Shown in pieces: positions 29,201 through 44,200 of a DNA stretch of 64,000 bases (positions are counted from its first letter, which is position 1; the number at the start of each line of letters is the position of its first letter). Source of the stretch: Prostheceraeus crozeri. Taxonomy: Eukaryota > Platyhelminthes > Polycladida > Euryleptidae. A program made the translations under genes and the position numbers. Location of the stretch: assembly GCA_907163375.1 (NCBI GenBank), contig CAJQUW010006977.1, positions 310,001-374,000 on the forward strand. The letters are read 5' to 3'. The notes under the pieces are model-generated. The model was not told the origin of the DNA and made no database searches. It worked only from the letters and a program-made list of their open reading frames with translations.

Positions 29201-32200
29201 GTGAGTTCTTACAATGTCATGATGTTAGTTTTATCAATTTTCCTTCCATTCCCCAGCAGTAGAGTCATCTACGTGTAGATTTAAGGGGATATCAGACTTT
29301 AAATCTAAGTACAGGGTGTTCAGCTAAGAACGCCGGATTTAATTTAGTTGCTATTTCCACAGTATTGATGATATCTCATTAATTCAATGACTAAAGTATC
29401 TACAACACTATGCCATTTCAGTATGCACAATCGCTTTAAAAAGGAAAACAATTTATTGTAGTAAAAAAACAAATTTAGTTATGAAAAACAATATCTTTCA
29501 AATGACCACCTCGGCAGTCACTACAAACACGTATTCTTTGAAGGAAATGTTCGATTACTCTTTGACACAAGTTTTGTGTGATTCCACTTACCACACTTCG
29601 GATTTCATTTTTCAATTGAGCAATAGTGTTGGGTTTGCTCTCATATGCCCGTGATTTCACAAAACCCCATAGGAAAAAGTCAAGTGGAGACAAATCGCAT
29701 CCAGTCAGTGGATCCAGTTCTTGATTCTGCAGAACAAAATTGGCAAAATGTTCCCGAGCTGTGTGGTCACAAGCCTCAAGCTTCTGGGTCAATTGAACCT
29801 TGTAAGGATGCAAACTCAAATCCTCATGAAGGATCTTGTGCAGGGATCCGTTGGAAATCTCCAGTTGCTGCGACCGATGGCGTACAGACGTCCTGGGGTT
29901 TCCCTCTACGCTCTCCCTTGCAGCATTGATGTTTTCTTGAGAACGCACAAGTCGACATCGCACAGGATGCTTGATGTCCAACACGGAGCCGGTATTCTTA
30001 AACTTCTGGATTAATCGACGAATCGTCGACTCATCTGGGGCATTTCTTCTCCCGAACATACTCCTCAGCTTGCGAGTTGTAACTGCAAAATATTCCCCAT
30101 GCTTGTAGTGCATTTTGACAATCTGGATTCCTTGATCAGTTGAATACATGCTTGCTTCCAATGTAATCACAATGACACAAATGGCAAGTATCATGACTGC
30201 GCCAAGTGCTTTATTACCATCATGAGTAAAACTCGCTCAATGCCACTTTCAGCATCGAATTCATGAAAAAGTCACAGTGGATAATGAAATGGCATATTGT
30301 TGCAGATATTCTAGACGTTAAATTTATAAGATATCTTTAGTATTGTGTTTATGACAATTAAATTAAATCCGACGTCCTTAGCTGAACACCCTATAGAATG
30401 ACCAATGCACTGAAATACAATGTGAAATAGAATAGCTATATTGAGTTGCATCCTCAGTTGAAAAATGGGAGCAGCATTAAAAATCTGGTCTTAACTTAGT
30501 TTCTAAGTAATGATGCTTTAACATCATGCGATGATTAAATGTTCTGTTTTATGCAAGAATTATTTATGTGCAGTGGTAGAAATTGAATGAGGTAATTACC
30601 AAATGCACTGTTATACGGGAATATTAGTGTATCTTCATGAAGGCGAATTGTGCGACCTCCCCACCAAGAATTCTGATTAAGAAAACGTTGGTGGACGATC
30701 GCCTCCTCAAGCATTAGATGATAATACCATTAGTTATTGCAGAAAGGGTAAGAAATTCAGAAACATCTGTCTAGACCATAGTTATAAAACTAGAAATCTG
30801 TTTTGATTATATACGTTAAACTTTTGAATGTCATAAAACAAGGCAAAAACTGTATATCGGCACTCACACTCAATGACGCTAAGTATAGGCTCGTGTGCAA
30901 AAAATTCAAATACTTATTTCTAAAAATGACTCAAATTTCAGTTGCGCCTTACTATAAATCAGAGCATCAGACCAGTATTTAAGTTTCTTTGGGAAAATCC
31001 TTATGATTTTTTCTCTCCATGAGATGAAAACAATATTTAATCTAAATCATTTAAGGAACTGCAAGCGTTTCTAACTTCTTATGCGCATCGTCAGTGCCTT
31101 CTATCATTTTGTCGGAGTCAGCAGTGCTTATGCAAATGAATCGTGATCTCAACTCCTGCCATTAATAAATAATCAACTAGTTCAAATATCAATATCATAG
31201 CTGCAGATCGAAATTTTGATACACTCAAACGTTAAAGACGTGCACGATCGGGTGAATATGGAGGATGGGTGCCGTTCTGACTTTATTTGATTCCAAAAAT
31301 CCTCTCACTGTGGCAGCGCCATGAGTGGATGCGTTGCCATGGTGCAGCACAAGCTGTCTTCTTCCAGTGACTTTTCGGTTCTTCATTCGCAATTTTTCTG
31401 TCACAATTCGATGAACTGAAGATTTTGACAGGTTTAGGACATTTTCCATCTCTCGCGCAGTTAAGCGCATGTCTGTTCTGAGAAGCTCCCCAACGCGCGT
31501 AACATTTTCTTCGTCAGTTGAAGATCGAGGGCGTCCACTGCGACCAGCGTCCGAGAGGGTGTGTCGATCCCCGGTCTTGGAATCCGCGCTCCATCTTGAA
31601 ATTGTTGAGTAGGATGGGCATTTTCAACTGGAAGCTTTTCTTTAAATTGCTCGTAAATAACAGTTGGACTCTCTCCATATTGGAAACGCATCCAGACGTA
31701 AAATCTCAAATTTTCCTTTGAAAAGTGCGTATCAGTAATCAAATTCGATGAAACGCAACTGTATGAAATTAGAGAAGAAATCTATGTTATCTTGATTAAC
31801 GTGTCAGTTAGCAAAATTCAACGCCCACTCATGATCGATGCTCTCTGAAAGTTCAGTACGAATACATATTCGCAATCACCGGTATAGATATCTCTACATG
31901 TTGCAGTAGCGATGCACACAATCACAATTGCATTACTTCTGAGACAGTCCTCGTATAAGCCAAAAACACATAATAACCCATCAGTTGTTGAATTTAAGTG
32001 TCGACCAGATCCGTGCTTGGTTCATGTCATTTTCCAGGCACGTGTCCGGACAAAACTCCGGCAATTTTCGGAGAAGTAGGCCTGAACATAATGCAGATTA
32101 CTCAAAAAGATGTTACACTTCGGACTTCTGTTCGATTCCTGGGTCTGGCGAGTGCGAGGAATTAATGGTGTTGGTGTCTTGTATTGACTTAATAGTCATT

Positions 32201-35200
32201 CTCTTTAGATATTCAGTGTACTGTGACAGACCTTTGTTGTCAATCTGCAGATTATTCCGGCACGGATCCGGTCGACCGGCCGGTTTGCACGGTCTATCAA
32301 TTCGATCACTCGACTCCAATTGAGTAGAAATGGAGTGGTTTTTAGAAACAAAGTCATATGAGAAACCTACCGCTGCGCGGTTCTACGCAGGTGCGCGATG
32401 AGGGGTTTGAGCTGCGCGTGCGCGGAATCTGCGCGGATGAGGGTCTCAGAAGAATATTCTTTTATTTGAGGTTGTGAATTTAGAAGAGATGTTTTTTGAA
32501 GTTCCGGTAGCTTATTTCTTGTATATATACAATTAAACTTTTTTCTACTGGAATTACTACTTTGACTTTAATTTACATGATTCAACTATTAGGCTATCGA
32601 TGCAGTAAATATGTAGATGGACATATAATTAGTGACATTGATTTGATGTTGGAATCTTCCAGCTAATATTTGTGATTCATATCGATCAGGATGTTTTGCT
32701 AAGGTTGAAATATCGTGTTTTCATTAACTCATGATAATGATAACAACTTAGTTTGAGCTCAAAACACATTATCGCGGAGCCCGTTGTCGATGTGTTGTAT
32801 ATATATAGCGGTAAGGATACTGGATGTTCATAAAACCTAGACCATGCTAGAAGCAAGTTTCTAGCAACAGAGACTTTCCTCTCGTAAACATTTTCCATGA
32901 AACAAGTTACCAGTCCACTGCTTAGTAGACAGTTTCCAGGAACAGCGAATATGTCCTCAAAAGTAAATGCTCACTGAAACAAATTCCTAGCATGTCATTG
33001 GTTTGAGTTTAGACCTTCAAACATACTGCCCTGTATCAATTCACTGCCTGCGCGGATGACATCGCCCAGCGCGGATTGGGTCTCGAGGCCCGGTGTCAAC
33101 GCTGGAGACTTGAAGTCTTGTTTATGAAGAATTAGTGATCAATGAAAGATACCTTCACGCCGAGATATATGAAGAAATGACACAAAATAAAATGAAAGAT
33201 AAATAAAAACAATAAAAGATATGACAGAAAATATCATGAAAGGATGACTACATTTATGTAAGTTTAAATTTTGAAACCGAACTCTAATAACAGAATATAT
33301 TATCATTTAGTAGTCTTAGTCAGATGTCCTTAGTTCAGATGATGGTTTACTGAATGTTCAATCAAGTTCTTTGCTTACTTACTAACTACTTCTTTGCTGA
33401 TGATGGCTAATCCAGAAAAGCTCATAATTCTCTCAATGATTCTTTTCAAAACTAAATGCAGGGTTCCCGCTGCCCTTGAGTACCCTTGAATTTTGATGAA
33501 GTCGTCAATTTATATATTTTGCATGTTAAAATATCGAAAAAGTCTACATATCATGTAACACAAAGCACTTAATTTTGAAAATGAATATGAATATATCTAT
33601 TAATTAAGCTAGCTGCTTTAATCGGTTTAATCACTTGATCGTTTTAAAAAGCTGTAACCACGGAGATATTTTTACACAATCATTCACATGTAACAACACT
33701 TGCATAAGTCAAAATAGTTTTCTCATTTGAGTACACTGATTCTTGTATATGCCCCTATATACGAGTATTATACAATGCCGTAGGTATTTTGTGTTCTAGG
33801 TTGGCAACTAACGCGATAACACATTTTGCTTTATTAACCAATAATTGTCTCGTATGTTACCTGTTGCCGTCAAGTCGGCTATGACGTCTAACCAGTGTGA
33901 TCTTCTGTCGCAGCGGCTGTGGCTGCCTCATGGATATTTAACTGAATGTTCAAATATTTAACATATATTTCAATTGATTTTCTACTCATTTTGAAATTTA
34001 GAAATAATATATTTAATCATGTAGAATGTATTTCTACACTTAAGAAATCTCAAATTTACCTGACCATTGAAATTCATTGATTTTGCCCTTGAAAACCCTT
34101 GAATTTTTGTTCGAAACCCCCGGGAACTCTGTAAATATCATCTCATAAAAGTTAATAGTATAATCTCGATCACCTTTCCTAACCCAATTAATGAATCCCT
34201 ATTAGGAAGATGTCCGAAATGTGGCGCATTATTAGTGATTTACAATGCTGAGTTAAGCCACATTTTCTTGCCTTGATAAACGCCAACTTTGTGTGCAGCG
34301 GCCATTACAGCGGGGGAGCCGGTGCAATATTCTTCCATGTCTATTGCCACACCTGATGTTACACAACTATCAGAGATTCCAAATCAGTCAATATAACAAG
34401 AAATAAGTATCATAATGTGTCTGTACGACTCGCTGACTTGTATTGCTTCATCTGGGTGTACTGGTCTTCTGAGTTATTTCGAGGAATTTGGTGATTTCTT
34501 GTGTGTTTAATTTCCTAACTCTGTGCGACTCTAAGACTAATATAATAATAATAATATAATAATAATATAAGACTCAATATAACAACTGAATTAAGTGCTT
34601 TATTTGCCATAAATAATTTCTATCTGTAACCATTTATGAGGCGACCAGTGTTAGGGGGTCAGTCGGTGTACTATCCACTGCCAAATAATTTATTAACACA
34701 CTCCATGCCTTAATAGGAGAAATTACAGGGGAAATAATCTTATTTCAGTTTCCTCATAATTAAGCGGGAGTATCGTTTCTCTACACTTTGTTGGAACCAT
34801 AGCCTCAAAACATCGCCCATCAGAGAACTGCCCACGATTACTATCGACTACGAAATCTCAAAAAAAGTTATGCTGAGGGCATTTGCAGTACAGGTTTAGT
34901 TAAATGAACTTAGTGAAATTGGTGGGTATAAAGTACAATGTCAGTTTGTGTTCTTGTACTTCTGAAAGCCTTGAAGAGGAGAAGTGACTCAAAAAAGTAT
35001 TGTAGTTTGTATGTACTCTAAGTTGCTATCGTTTTCACAGCTCAACATTTGCCGGCCTTGTGGTAGAGTGTTCGCTCTGCGTCCGGTAGACCTTGGTTCA
35101 AACATTGATCGGGTCAAACTTGAGACTTGTAAAATGGGTACTCTCTGCATTCTTGTTCAACATGGATGACAGTAGGGTAGATAGAAACTCGGCCTCATGG

Positions 35201-38200
35201 AAGAAAAGTGTCTTGCCCAATGAGCCTCACAGTATTAGCAAGCTTAAGTAAGGACACTTTTGTCTATTAACTGTTTTCCTTGTGCGTGGTGATAGTGTAG
35301 CCGACAATAGTTTGAAATTGTAGATTTTGGTTTGTTTTCATGATGTAAATTGTTTCAGAACTTTTGGAAGATTCAGATGTGGATGCAAGTAAGCAGTAAA
35401 AGATCCTTGTGATATTATGCCACAGCTTCGATTACTATTGCCAGCTTTCGAACTTTACATTGTACCACTAATATACACGAAATATCAACTAATTATACTT
35501 TTAGGCTTGTGTGGCCATTAAAAAGAAGTGGAGAGAATTATTTTCCTGATGATTTGATTTTCATTATTTATTTGTTTTTAGAGCACATCTTCATCAGCTA
35601 CAGTCACACCACGCAGAAGATGATGCTGAGAGTCCGAGATTATTTGCGTGATGAAGGCTATAACGTGTGGATGGATGTTGATTATATGGGTAAGTGAATC
35701 CATTAGCACGCTCGAAATTTCACGTTACAACATGTTGCTTGTATTCAAATGTTTTCATTGAGCAGGTGATGTGTTGTTGTGTGTACACACTTGCTATTTT
35801 ATCCTTATGGATATTTGATTTGCAGAGATCTTAAGGCGAATGATATTAAGGTGACATGAGCCAATAATTAAATCATTTCCCCTACTATACGAATAAGCGA
35901 CAGTTGGCAGGTCATCAATGAACACACGCATAGCTTAAGCGTACAAGATACAAGTTTTTCTAATAACCTGCACTGGTTTCTAATTGAAATTTGTTGTCTT
36001 TATTTTTCCTGGTTTCGACGTGCGACTGATAATCATGCAGATCGCAGAGTGCGCCTGGGCATAGATTAGAAAGATGTCCTCAGACTTGAATAATGTAAGC
36101 GTGAGATGACAGCTAAAGATGAAATGCAGCCTCTGCGACTGCCCTGCTGAAATTTTTCAAGTCTAGGGGACATCTTTTTATATTACATAATAACAATCAT
36201 AAATATGTAGATATAATAATGATGAGAATTGAGCTTCCTGTCTTTCCAAATGTCTACGGACATTTTATTGAAAAGATTCAAAACTTGGGTATCTGTAGAT
36301 AACTGACAAACTCTATGTAGTTCTAAGTTTATCGATATCTATGTATTGTGTAATATATTCAAGTATCTAGGACAGTTCGAACTCGACTAGCCGGCGGAGA
36401 ACCGCTTGAAAGTGTGTGAGTGAGAGAGCTAATCGGAATGGTATCCAAGTGTCGGGTTCGGATCAGGGAAGCTTGCCAACATTGGAAATAAAAGCTGGAC
36501 AGACTAGGACTTTTGGTTAAGTAGCTTCGGCGAATCCCAGTGTTCCCAGTTGCTTCACTCAACAGTCATCAAGAAAATGGATATTGTGTCCTTCCGACGT
36601 TACTTTTGTCTTTATCCTTCAGTTTATCTCCTCTCTAGTTGAAACGAGCAGCTGCCACAGCTTCATCGACCTTCCGTTTCCCTTCAGAGATTGAGGCAGT
36701 TGCCGAAAACTAGGATGAAATAAGTCCCGCTTGATAAGTCGGTGAAAACTGTCAGAGATGGATGCAAGAAAATAGCCATGAACTCATAGCGGTGAAATAA
36801 GTCACTGCTATAGATGAAAGAGGAAAAAGATGTGACGGTTGCAAGATGATATACAATTTTCGCCTGAATCGTACAGTCCGTTTCATAAAAAGTGGATCAT
36901 CCTAAAATTTGACTAAATAAAACATAAGTATGATACAGAAAGCATTTTTCATGTCCCTAATATATTTAAATGTCCTTATATAATCTGATAAGCTATGATA
37001 CAGTAACGGTTCTTAAGAAGCTAATATTTTGTGGCCCTACCCTCATTGCCAATGACATTACCAATTCGTCTGGGCATTGATTCGATGATATCGTTGATTT
37101 TTGACTGATCTAACTTTCTCCACTTTCTTTTTAACAGTGACGTAAGTTGTGATGCGCCATCTGTAGGTAGCAGTGAACGACGAACGATACGTTTTAGAAT
37201 ACTCCATACATTTTCTATGGGATTCAGATCAGGAGAACGAGCTGGCGAAGATAATGTCCTAAGCCCTAATTGAGACTTGCATAAGTTGACTCTACTACTC
37301 CTGTGACACGTAGCATTATCATCCATAAATAACCAAGTGGATGGATCACCAAGTTGATCTGTCATTCGGTCAATGTTCATTCGTAAAACATTCACATAGC
37401 GCTCAGAATTCATGGTTCCTTGCTGTATGTGAAGTAGTTCTAGCAAGGCTGACACTTCGCCTTTTGTGAATGCGATCTCGTTATTGTTCATTTGTTCTTT
37501 GTATTGTTTTCAACCGGTAAGAGATAGATTTCTAGTTGAAAGCAATCAGGAGTGCTGCCAACACCACCGCAACGAAGTCAGGAAGCTATGGAACATGAAG
37601 TCCAGTTAATCACATGTAGCAGTTACATTATTGTTGATGAATAATGGTACTATACTGGCTCTGATTGACCGATTTTCTTTATTTTTGTTTTGCTTGATAG
37701 ATTTTGGCTTGTAGAACAACATATTACATAACAAAGGAAACAAATGTAATTTTATAAGAGTGAGGTATGATTTTGTGTAACATTGCTAAATGAAGATCAA
37801 ATTATCTACTACTTTTTTATCTGTAACAGGAAAACAACTCAATATTCATGCTTGAAATTTCCAGCAATGATATTAGTAAGCACAAGTGACATATCTTCCA
37901 AATTTCAGAGAAATTCGTTCAAGTTTGGCGGAGTTAGACAAAGTTGAAGGTTGAAGTTAAGGCGATGTTTAAGGGTGATCCATTTTTTATGAAACAATCT
38001 GTATTTTTCATTTAGGAATACCCGTTCAGATGTTTCTCATGAATGAAAGAGAGAAAATGGAGAAGCCCCGAACGATGCTGTTCTCTAAAAATGAGTAGTT
38101 AAACAAGAAAAACGCAGTCAGAATCTATGCATGTTCTGCTACGCAAGTACAAAGTATGTCGACCCTGTATTAAGTACACAGTTGCCAATCAGTGGGAGCT

Positions 38201-41200
38201 ACAGTGATGAGAGCCCCATCTACGTACACTCAACTTCCCAGTAATTGAGATCAGTTTTGTTTTTTCATCGCACTTTATAAAGAAAGACCTAGAAATAATT
38301 ACTGAATATAATCACTGAAATATATTTTATTCAGTAAAAAAATGAGATCACTACTCAGTTTTGTGTGAAACTGAGTATCGAACCATACTTAACCTGTACA
38401 ATCATATTTCTATAGTACTCTCTCTATCATGTCTCAAGCTCCAAGTTTCAAAAGTTTCAAACAATGTCATAGATTAACTGTTCCTAAATGTTTTTCTTCA
38501 TGTAGCGAAGTTAATAGTCATGGAATAAATGACTACCTCTTGAGTGGTTTGTTCGAATTGTTGCTGAAAGCTATCAACATGCGTAGGAGTTCTACCGAAC
38601 AGGTTTCGGCACAGAATTAAATATTTTGTTTATCTGCTTCGGTTTGCTAGAGGTGTGATTAATACGAAATGGACGGCACATAGAGGAACCTATTAAGTGG
38701 GCAAAAAGGAATTCCTTATACCTTACAGAGATAGGAAAAAGTCGTGCGTCGCTTGCGGATTAATGTGAGTTCCAGCAAAGTGCTTCGATTGCTAAAATTC
38801 CTTCAGATTCGAAGAATTCAGATCATACCGCATAAGTTTTCTCCATAATGTCGGCCCTTCCGATCATTATTAAAGAAAGTAGCAAGCGTACGAAAATTAG
38901 TTCACTTGATGATCCTCTCCTCGGCATTGCTCACTGTATAGTGCATACGCTGAATCGAAGCCACGCATCGATGTGTGTTTTGGTGTGTGCGAAGTGATAT
39001 CACAGCACGCACGCATCTCTCACTAGCTCTGGTGTCCTATGCTGACAGCTTATTGTTTGCCATTTCTAATAGTAAGCGATACACGAATTATCCATTCGAG
39101 AAGGAGCAAGTTGTCTAATTCTGTGCCATTTCGATATTTAGGTTACATACAATTCTTCCTTTCTAGGAAACCGAAGCGCGCGCAGATGAATCTAATTCTG
39201 TGGGTTTCGGTCTATTTCACCGAGCATATGTCAGTCGGTTCTTGAACTACATAGCTCGCTTTGTTCCATCCATGGACCTGACCTGTGTCAAACGGTAATG
39301 ATAAAAAGAGCTCATTCCATTATCGAAAATTTACACTTTGCACATATTACAAGCGAAGGATGAAAAATTATCTTGTTACTGTCAGGTCAGTGAGTGGTTT
39401 TGTTTTGCTAACAAAATGTCAGCAGTATAGCAATAAAATGACATGCACGTACATACATGCATCATACTCGAATGTCAAAGTATGAATGATGAATTTTGCT
39501 GAATTCAACGTCCACACTCCTCTAAAGTATGTTCAAGTTCACTTAATGCTATATCAACAATTTATTCACACGTGTGCCAGTAGATATACTACGGGTAAGA
39601 TGTGGACATTTGTTAGCGATGATTGGTAGCGTAATATTAATGCACATATTTGTCACATATGTATTTGTGTTGTTTGTATCGATTACACACGTAGGGGACT
39701 GTCACATTCAGTTTTTTCATTCTATTTTGACAATGAATATTTTTGAATTTTGAATACAGAACTGTAGTGAATCGTGCAAAGTGTTTCCCGATGGTAGAGT
39801 TTCTGAAACTGCAGATGTATTTTCTTTTTTGAACCATACGCCAACCTGTATTCCAGGAATCAAGAAGGATCTCGATCTATCTTGATTCTCCAGAATTCGA
39901 TCAGTACTTGCTGGAAATACAAATATAGAATTTTGCTTGACGACTCTTGGACTCCACGGATCTATAATTTCAACACCAAGAGTGTCCAAAGTAGGCCTAC
40001 TATGCCTGTGCTAAGCCGGAGAAACACAAGATAAGCCATAAGTCGCAACTAAAGCTCCAACACATTAGTTTCAATGACTGCTGGCACAAAGAATAAGGCC
40101 ATTGTATATGCATGTGTAGTACTTGTTTCCATTGGTAATATAATAGATTTCCGACTTTTCCTCTATTGCTTGCGTTGTAGGACTAGAATGGCCACTTCTT
40201 TACACACTTAGGCCTCAGCCACACTGCAGGCTTTTCTAAGAGTGTCCTAGCAAAGCGTTTTGCAGCAAATATTAAGTCATCAAACTGCCACATTGCGAGC
40301 AAAGCAGAGCGATTATTAGCTTGCGGACATGCTCGGGACTCTCGTGTATGCCTTGATTTCAATGTGACTGAGGCCTAAGCCACAAGGCGTCATTGATTTT
40401 CGGTGGCACATGAAATATACCACTCTCCGCGAGCATGTAGTGTGCCTTTTAACAGTATACAATCTGTGCATGTGTGTTTGTCATGACAGGTGGTGTGCAT
40501 TTGTCTGTGTTTCTTATTGTGATCTAACGCTTCACTCTGTATGTTTACACTCCTGTATTGACTGACATGTTTCAACTATTGCATTCTTCTACATTTTTTG
40601 TCATCTGTCGTGAAAAATGAACATGCATATATTGTCAAAGGGCGGCACTTACATTAAATGCTATATGTACGAACAAGTACATGGAGATTACAAAAAACAA
40701 GAATACAAGGCGAGAGTAGGTACAAATGTCAAGGAAAGATAAGTAAAATACAGGTTATCAATAAAATTGACACGGAATCCCAGCCGTATCTTCGAAGTCT
40801 AATCTGATTCTCCATTTCCTTCGTAAACCTCTCATGCAGTGGCTCATTAGTGCAAACATGATACCTGCATGCACAAAGGGTATTGTCAGTAGATAGCCCA
40901 TGAAATGCTCCCACTTGTCATTAAGTTTATGGGACAGAGCATTGAAGAAAGACTTGGCTTGAGTACCATATAATCCTTCACATGAGAGGATCAGCGGATT
41001 AAATTGGCACTCAAAGTTCCCTGATGGCTTGCGGCTTAGGTTCTGCCATTTATAACTGATTAAGGATCGTCAGGCGAGTTGTACTGATTGCTTCTGGCTT
41101 ATTCCGTGTACCTCAGGCTCCAAGTTTTGTCGCAGTGACGAACTTGTTTACTCAACATGAAATATAAAACCGTTTTATGACAACGTTGGTACTCTCATGT

Positions 41201-44200
41201 ACTTACTTGTTCAGTGGAAGCTGCACGTTTCTAGTAGTTCCAGCTATATTTAGAAGCTGTGCTGAGATACTTGTGTTGCATGTGCTATCTTATCTGCTAT
41301 CCGAAGTACACTGCAGGTGGTAATGTGGAATTACGTGCTTACATCAACTAATCAAGTCACTGCTGAAATGCGTTGACCTTTATACCAGCACCTCATAGTC
41401 CACTTAATCAACGTAGTGTTTCTTACGACTGTGATTTTTAAGGCAACCATAGAGCAGGCAACAAATATTGAGTGATTAAAAGACAGTGAAGTGATCTGGC
41501 CAATGAAGGCTTTTGTTAACAGAGATGTTTTAACTGCTGTACACAGTCATTGTGAACACCATGATGACCCTTGTTCTGAATGTTCCGGGGTGGATCCAGG
41601 GGGCGGTAAAAACTATCAATTCAAAACATGAAAATTATATTATTGTTAGTTCCATAGTTCCACATAGCTTTCCTCTCCGAGAAAAGCAGAATCGTTATAT
41701 TCTGTCATTCTGAGAAAGTTTAATCATCGTATTCGCGAATTTTCAGGTCAGCTCGCAATGTCAGATGTGAAGCTGAATGAAAATATTGTGAATGTACAGC
41801 ACATGCAGATTGAATTCGATATTTTACATTGTGAAGATAAATCAGAAAAATGATGTCTGGAAGTTTCACGAAAATGATATATTTCTGTGCATGTGTTGAA
41901 AAGTTGATATTACCATAGCCTTCAGATAATCACTTTATACTCCTTGGTCGACACTCACGAGTCCCTGGTCAGTGGTCAACTTTGCAATCCTTGCGGTCAA
42001 TTGCAGTTCATGGTTAACTTTCATGCAGCAAAGCATATTTGCGTCATGGCTTCATTTTCTCTACTCGTATATTATTTTGATTGCAATTACGTTGAATATC
42101 CTTGACAAGTGCCTAAATCTAGCATTTGAAACATAAGAGCATTCCAGTATGCTCGATTTAGTCACATCGACCCAATGCAGAATCAAAAAAGTGAAATTGG
42201 TGAACAATTTATTATAAACACAATGAATCAACATTATTTTGGCTTTCTGTCAGATAACTGACAATGTTCGATATAAACTTCGTATCTTTTGCTGCTGCTA
42301 TTTCCGTTGTTATTATTTCTGCGGTTCTTTTCATTTTTAAGTCACTATTTGGCTAATTAGCAGAATGTAACAAATGCTGGACACGAAGGTATAATTCTGT
42401 TACAAAAATTGCAACTCTGTCATTATTGCGGAGGTGATTGGTGTATCAGCGTCGTATTGGTTGAAGACTCTGAAGCCTTAGATGCACTAATGACATCTCG
42501 TAATGGTGACAAGACAAAGGTTAATGGTGTAAGCGATGGAGGACTCTAATACCGAATTACATAGTAGGAGGATCTTGAGAAGGATGCAGTTATGACGGAA
42601 ACCTTCTAGAATATAAGCGCCGCTGAGATTTGGTGCAGTCCATGGATGCAGCTTTTGGGTGTGGGAGGAGAAATATACAAACAACGGTGCAAAAATAGTT
42701 GTTTTGGTGACACGTCGTCTGCAAAATGAGCCGTAAGTGACCATCAGGGATCGAATTGACCGCCAACCAAAGGAGATTGAGGCTGAAGTGGACGATTTAG
42801 CATTGCCACTGATTTTCTCAATGGAATCGAGATGTTTGGACTGATGAAACGTCTGTATGTCTCCCGAGGTCGCGATGGCCGTTTGAGAGTTAGGATGAAG
42901 TCAGGTGATGCAATTCCTGATCATTTGACATTGTCGGAATCAAGGAGGTAAAAGATTGCTTATTTGTGCTGCGATATGGAGGAATGGCCTCACTGCGCTC
43001 TATATCGAAAGGCACAGTATGAATTCCGATGGATATGTAAAAAAATTGCAAATGGATAATTACTGAAGCTCTGTGTGAGTCGATTAATTCTTCCTGGAGA
43101 TGGTGTTTCTCGAATTGAAGTTTTGTTAAGGCAAAAGTATAGATCAATAGCCTGATCGAAGGTATGTCTTTCCGGATTCGATAAGCGATTGAACTTTCCG
43201 GCGAGGTTGCGAAATATTTGTGACCACCTGTGAATCTACCACTGGGCCTCTACAGAGCCATTGAACAACAAAGGAAACTATATTTCAACCTGTATTCTAT
43301 TAGTCTGCCAAATTTGTGCCTGTAATTGACAAAACTTCATTAAAGTCAGACAAAATTTATGTGGTCCACTTTTTATGATCATCACTGTATATACACGAGA
43401 TTCGCATTGTTTGCAACGCAAAATCGGTATTAAGTAATTTGTGTCACTCTGAAGCTTTGAGCCTGCTTTGTTTCGAATGATAATACATAATGGAGATATT
43501 TTCGAGGCACATTTGATGACAATTTTAATGTCATCAGTATCACAAACTTCATCCAGTAAAAACTTTCCTTGAAAATCCTTGACATTAATTTTAGCGACCG
43601 TTTGACTCGCACTTGTTATTTTGACAGTAAATGCACGATGTTTTAAAGAGCTTGTAGGGCATTATACATGCTTAACATGAGAAGGTTAATGTGCGTGTAT
43701 TTTCATCACTTTAAAACACGTACTTTCAATTTATTACTTGATTATGGATTTTTGTTTTGTTTTTCTAATTGTACATTTACTGTATTACTGCATATCTTGA
43801 ATGTTCTATTCATAAAAATCACTTCTTGCAGTTGGTTCGACAATAGAATCGATGGCAACTGCGGTTGAGGGAGCTGCAATCGTGATGTTTGGAATGTGTC
43901 AACGATTCAAGGATTCACCACATTGTCGAGCTGAACTTGAATATGCATACAGGTATGAAGTCTTCGCCTTTCCGAAATATATTTATCAACTGCTTATACA
44001 AATAGATAACTCAGCAGACTGATATACACATACTGTCAATGATTTAGTAATCACATGCATTGATTAAGCTCGATTATGATAATGATAACAAATGCATATC
44101 CATTCAGACTGGAAATCACACAAATGCTTTATTGACGAAGACAAGATGAAACTCACAACAGTAGAGTGAATCAAAATAACAAGAAAAGAATGCATTAGTG

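Larger units (their letters stand above)
29201..35358 (+). other. Intron 1 of ARM-TIR gene
   Basis: A 6.2-kb intron. It holds a mariner-like element, a mariner relic, a hAT MITE, a microsatellite and a SINE, listed separately. Near 32360-32460 and 33050-33100 are GC-rich CTGCGCGGATGA repeats that stand out but that I cannot assign. Confidence 0.75.
35690..43831 (+). other. Intron 3 of ARM-TIR gene
   Basis: An 8.1-kb intron that cuts the TIR domain between exons 3 and 4. It contains a Tc1-like element, a Tc1 relic and a MITE, listed separately. I recognised nothing in the rest (35700-36870, 38010-40200, 40380-42480). Confidence 0.75.

Noticed and set aside
32360-33100. GC-rich CTGCGCGGATGA blocks as element ends
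   Set aside because: Copies appear in direct rather than inverted order and no duplication flanks them, so no element could be defined.
35045-35120. tRNA gene
   Set aside because: A and B boxes are present but the acceptor stem does not pair and a SINE body follows, so it was called a SINE.
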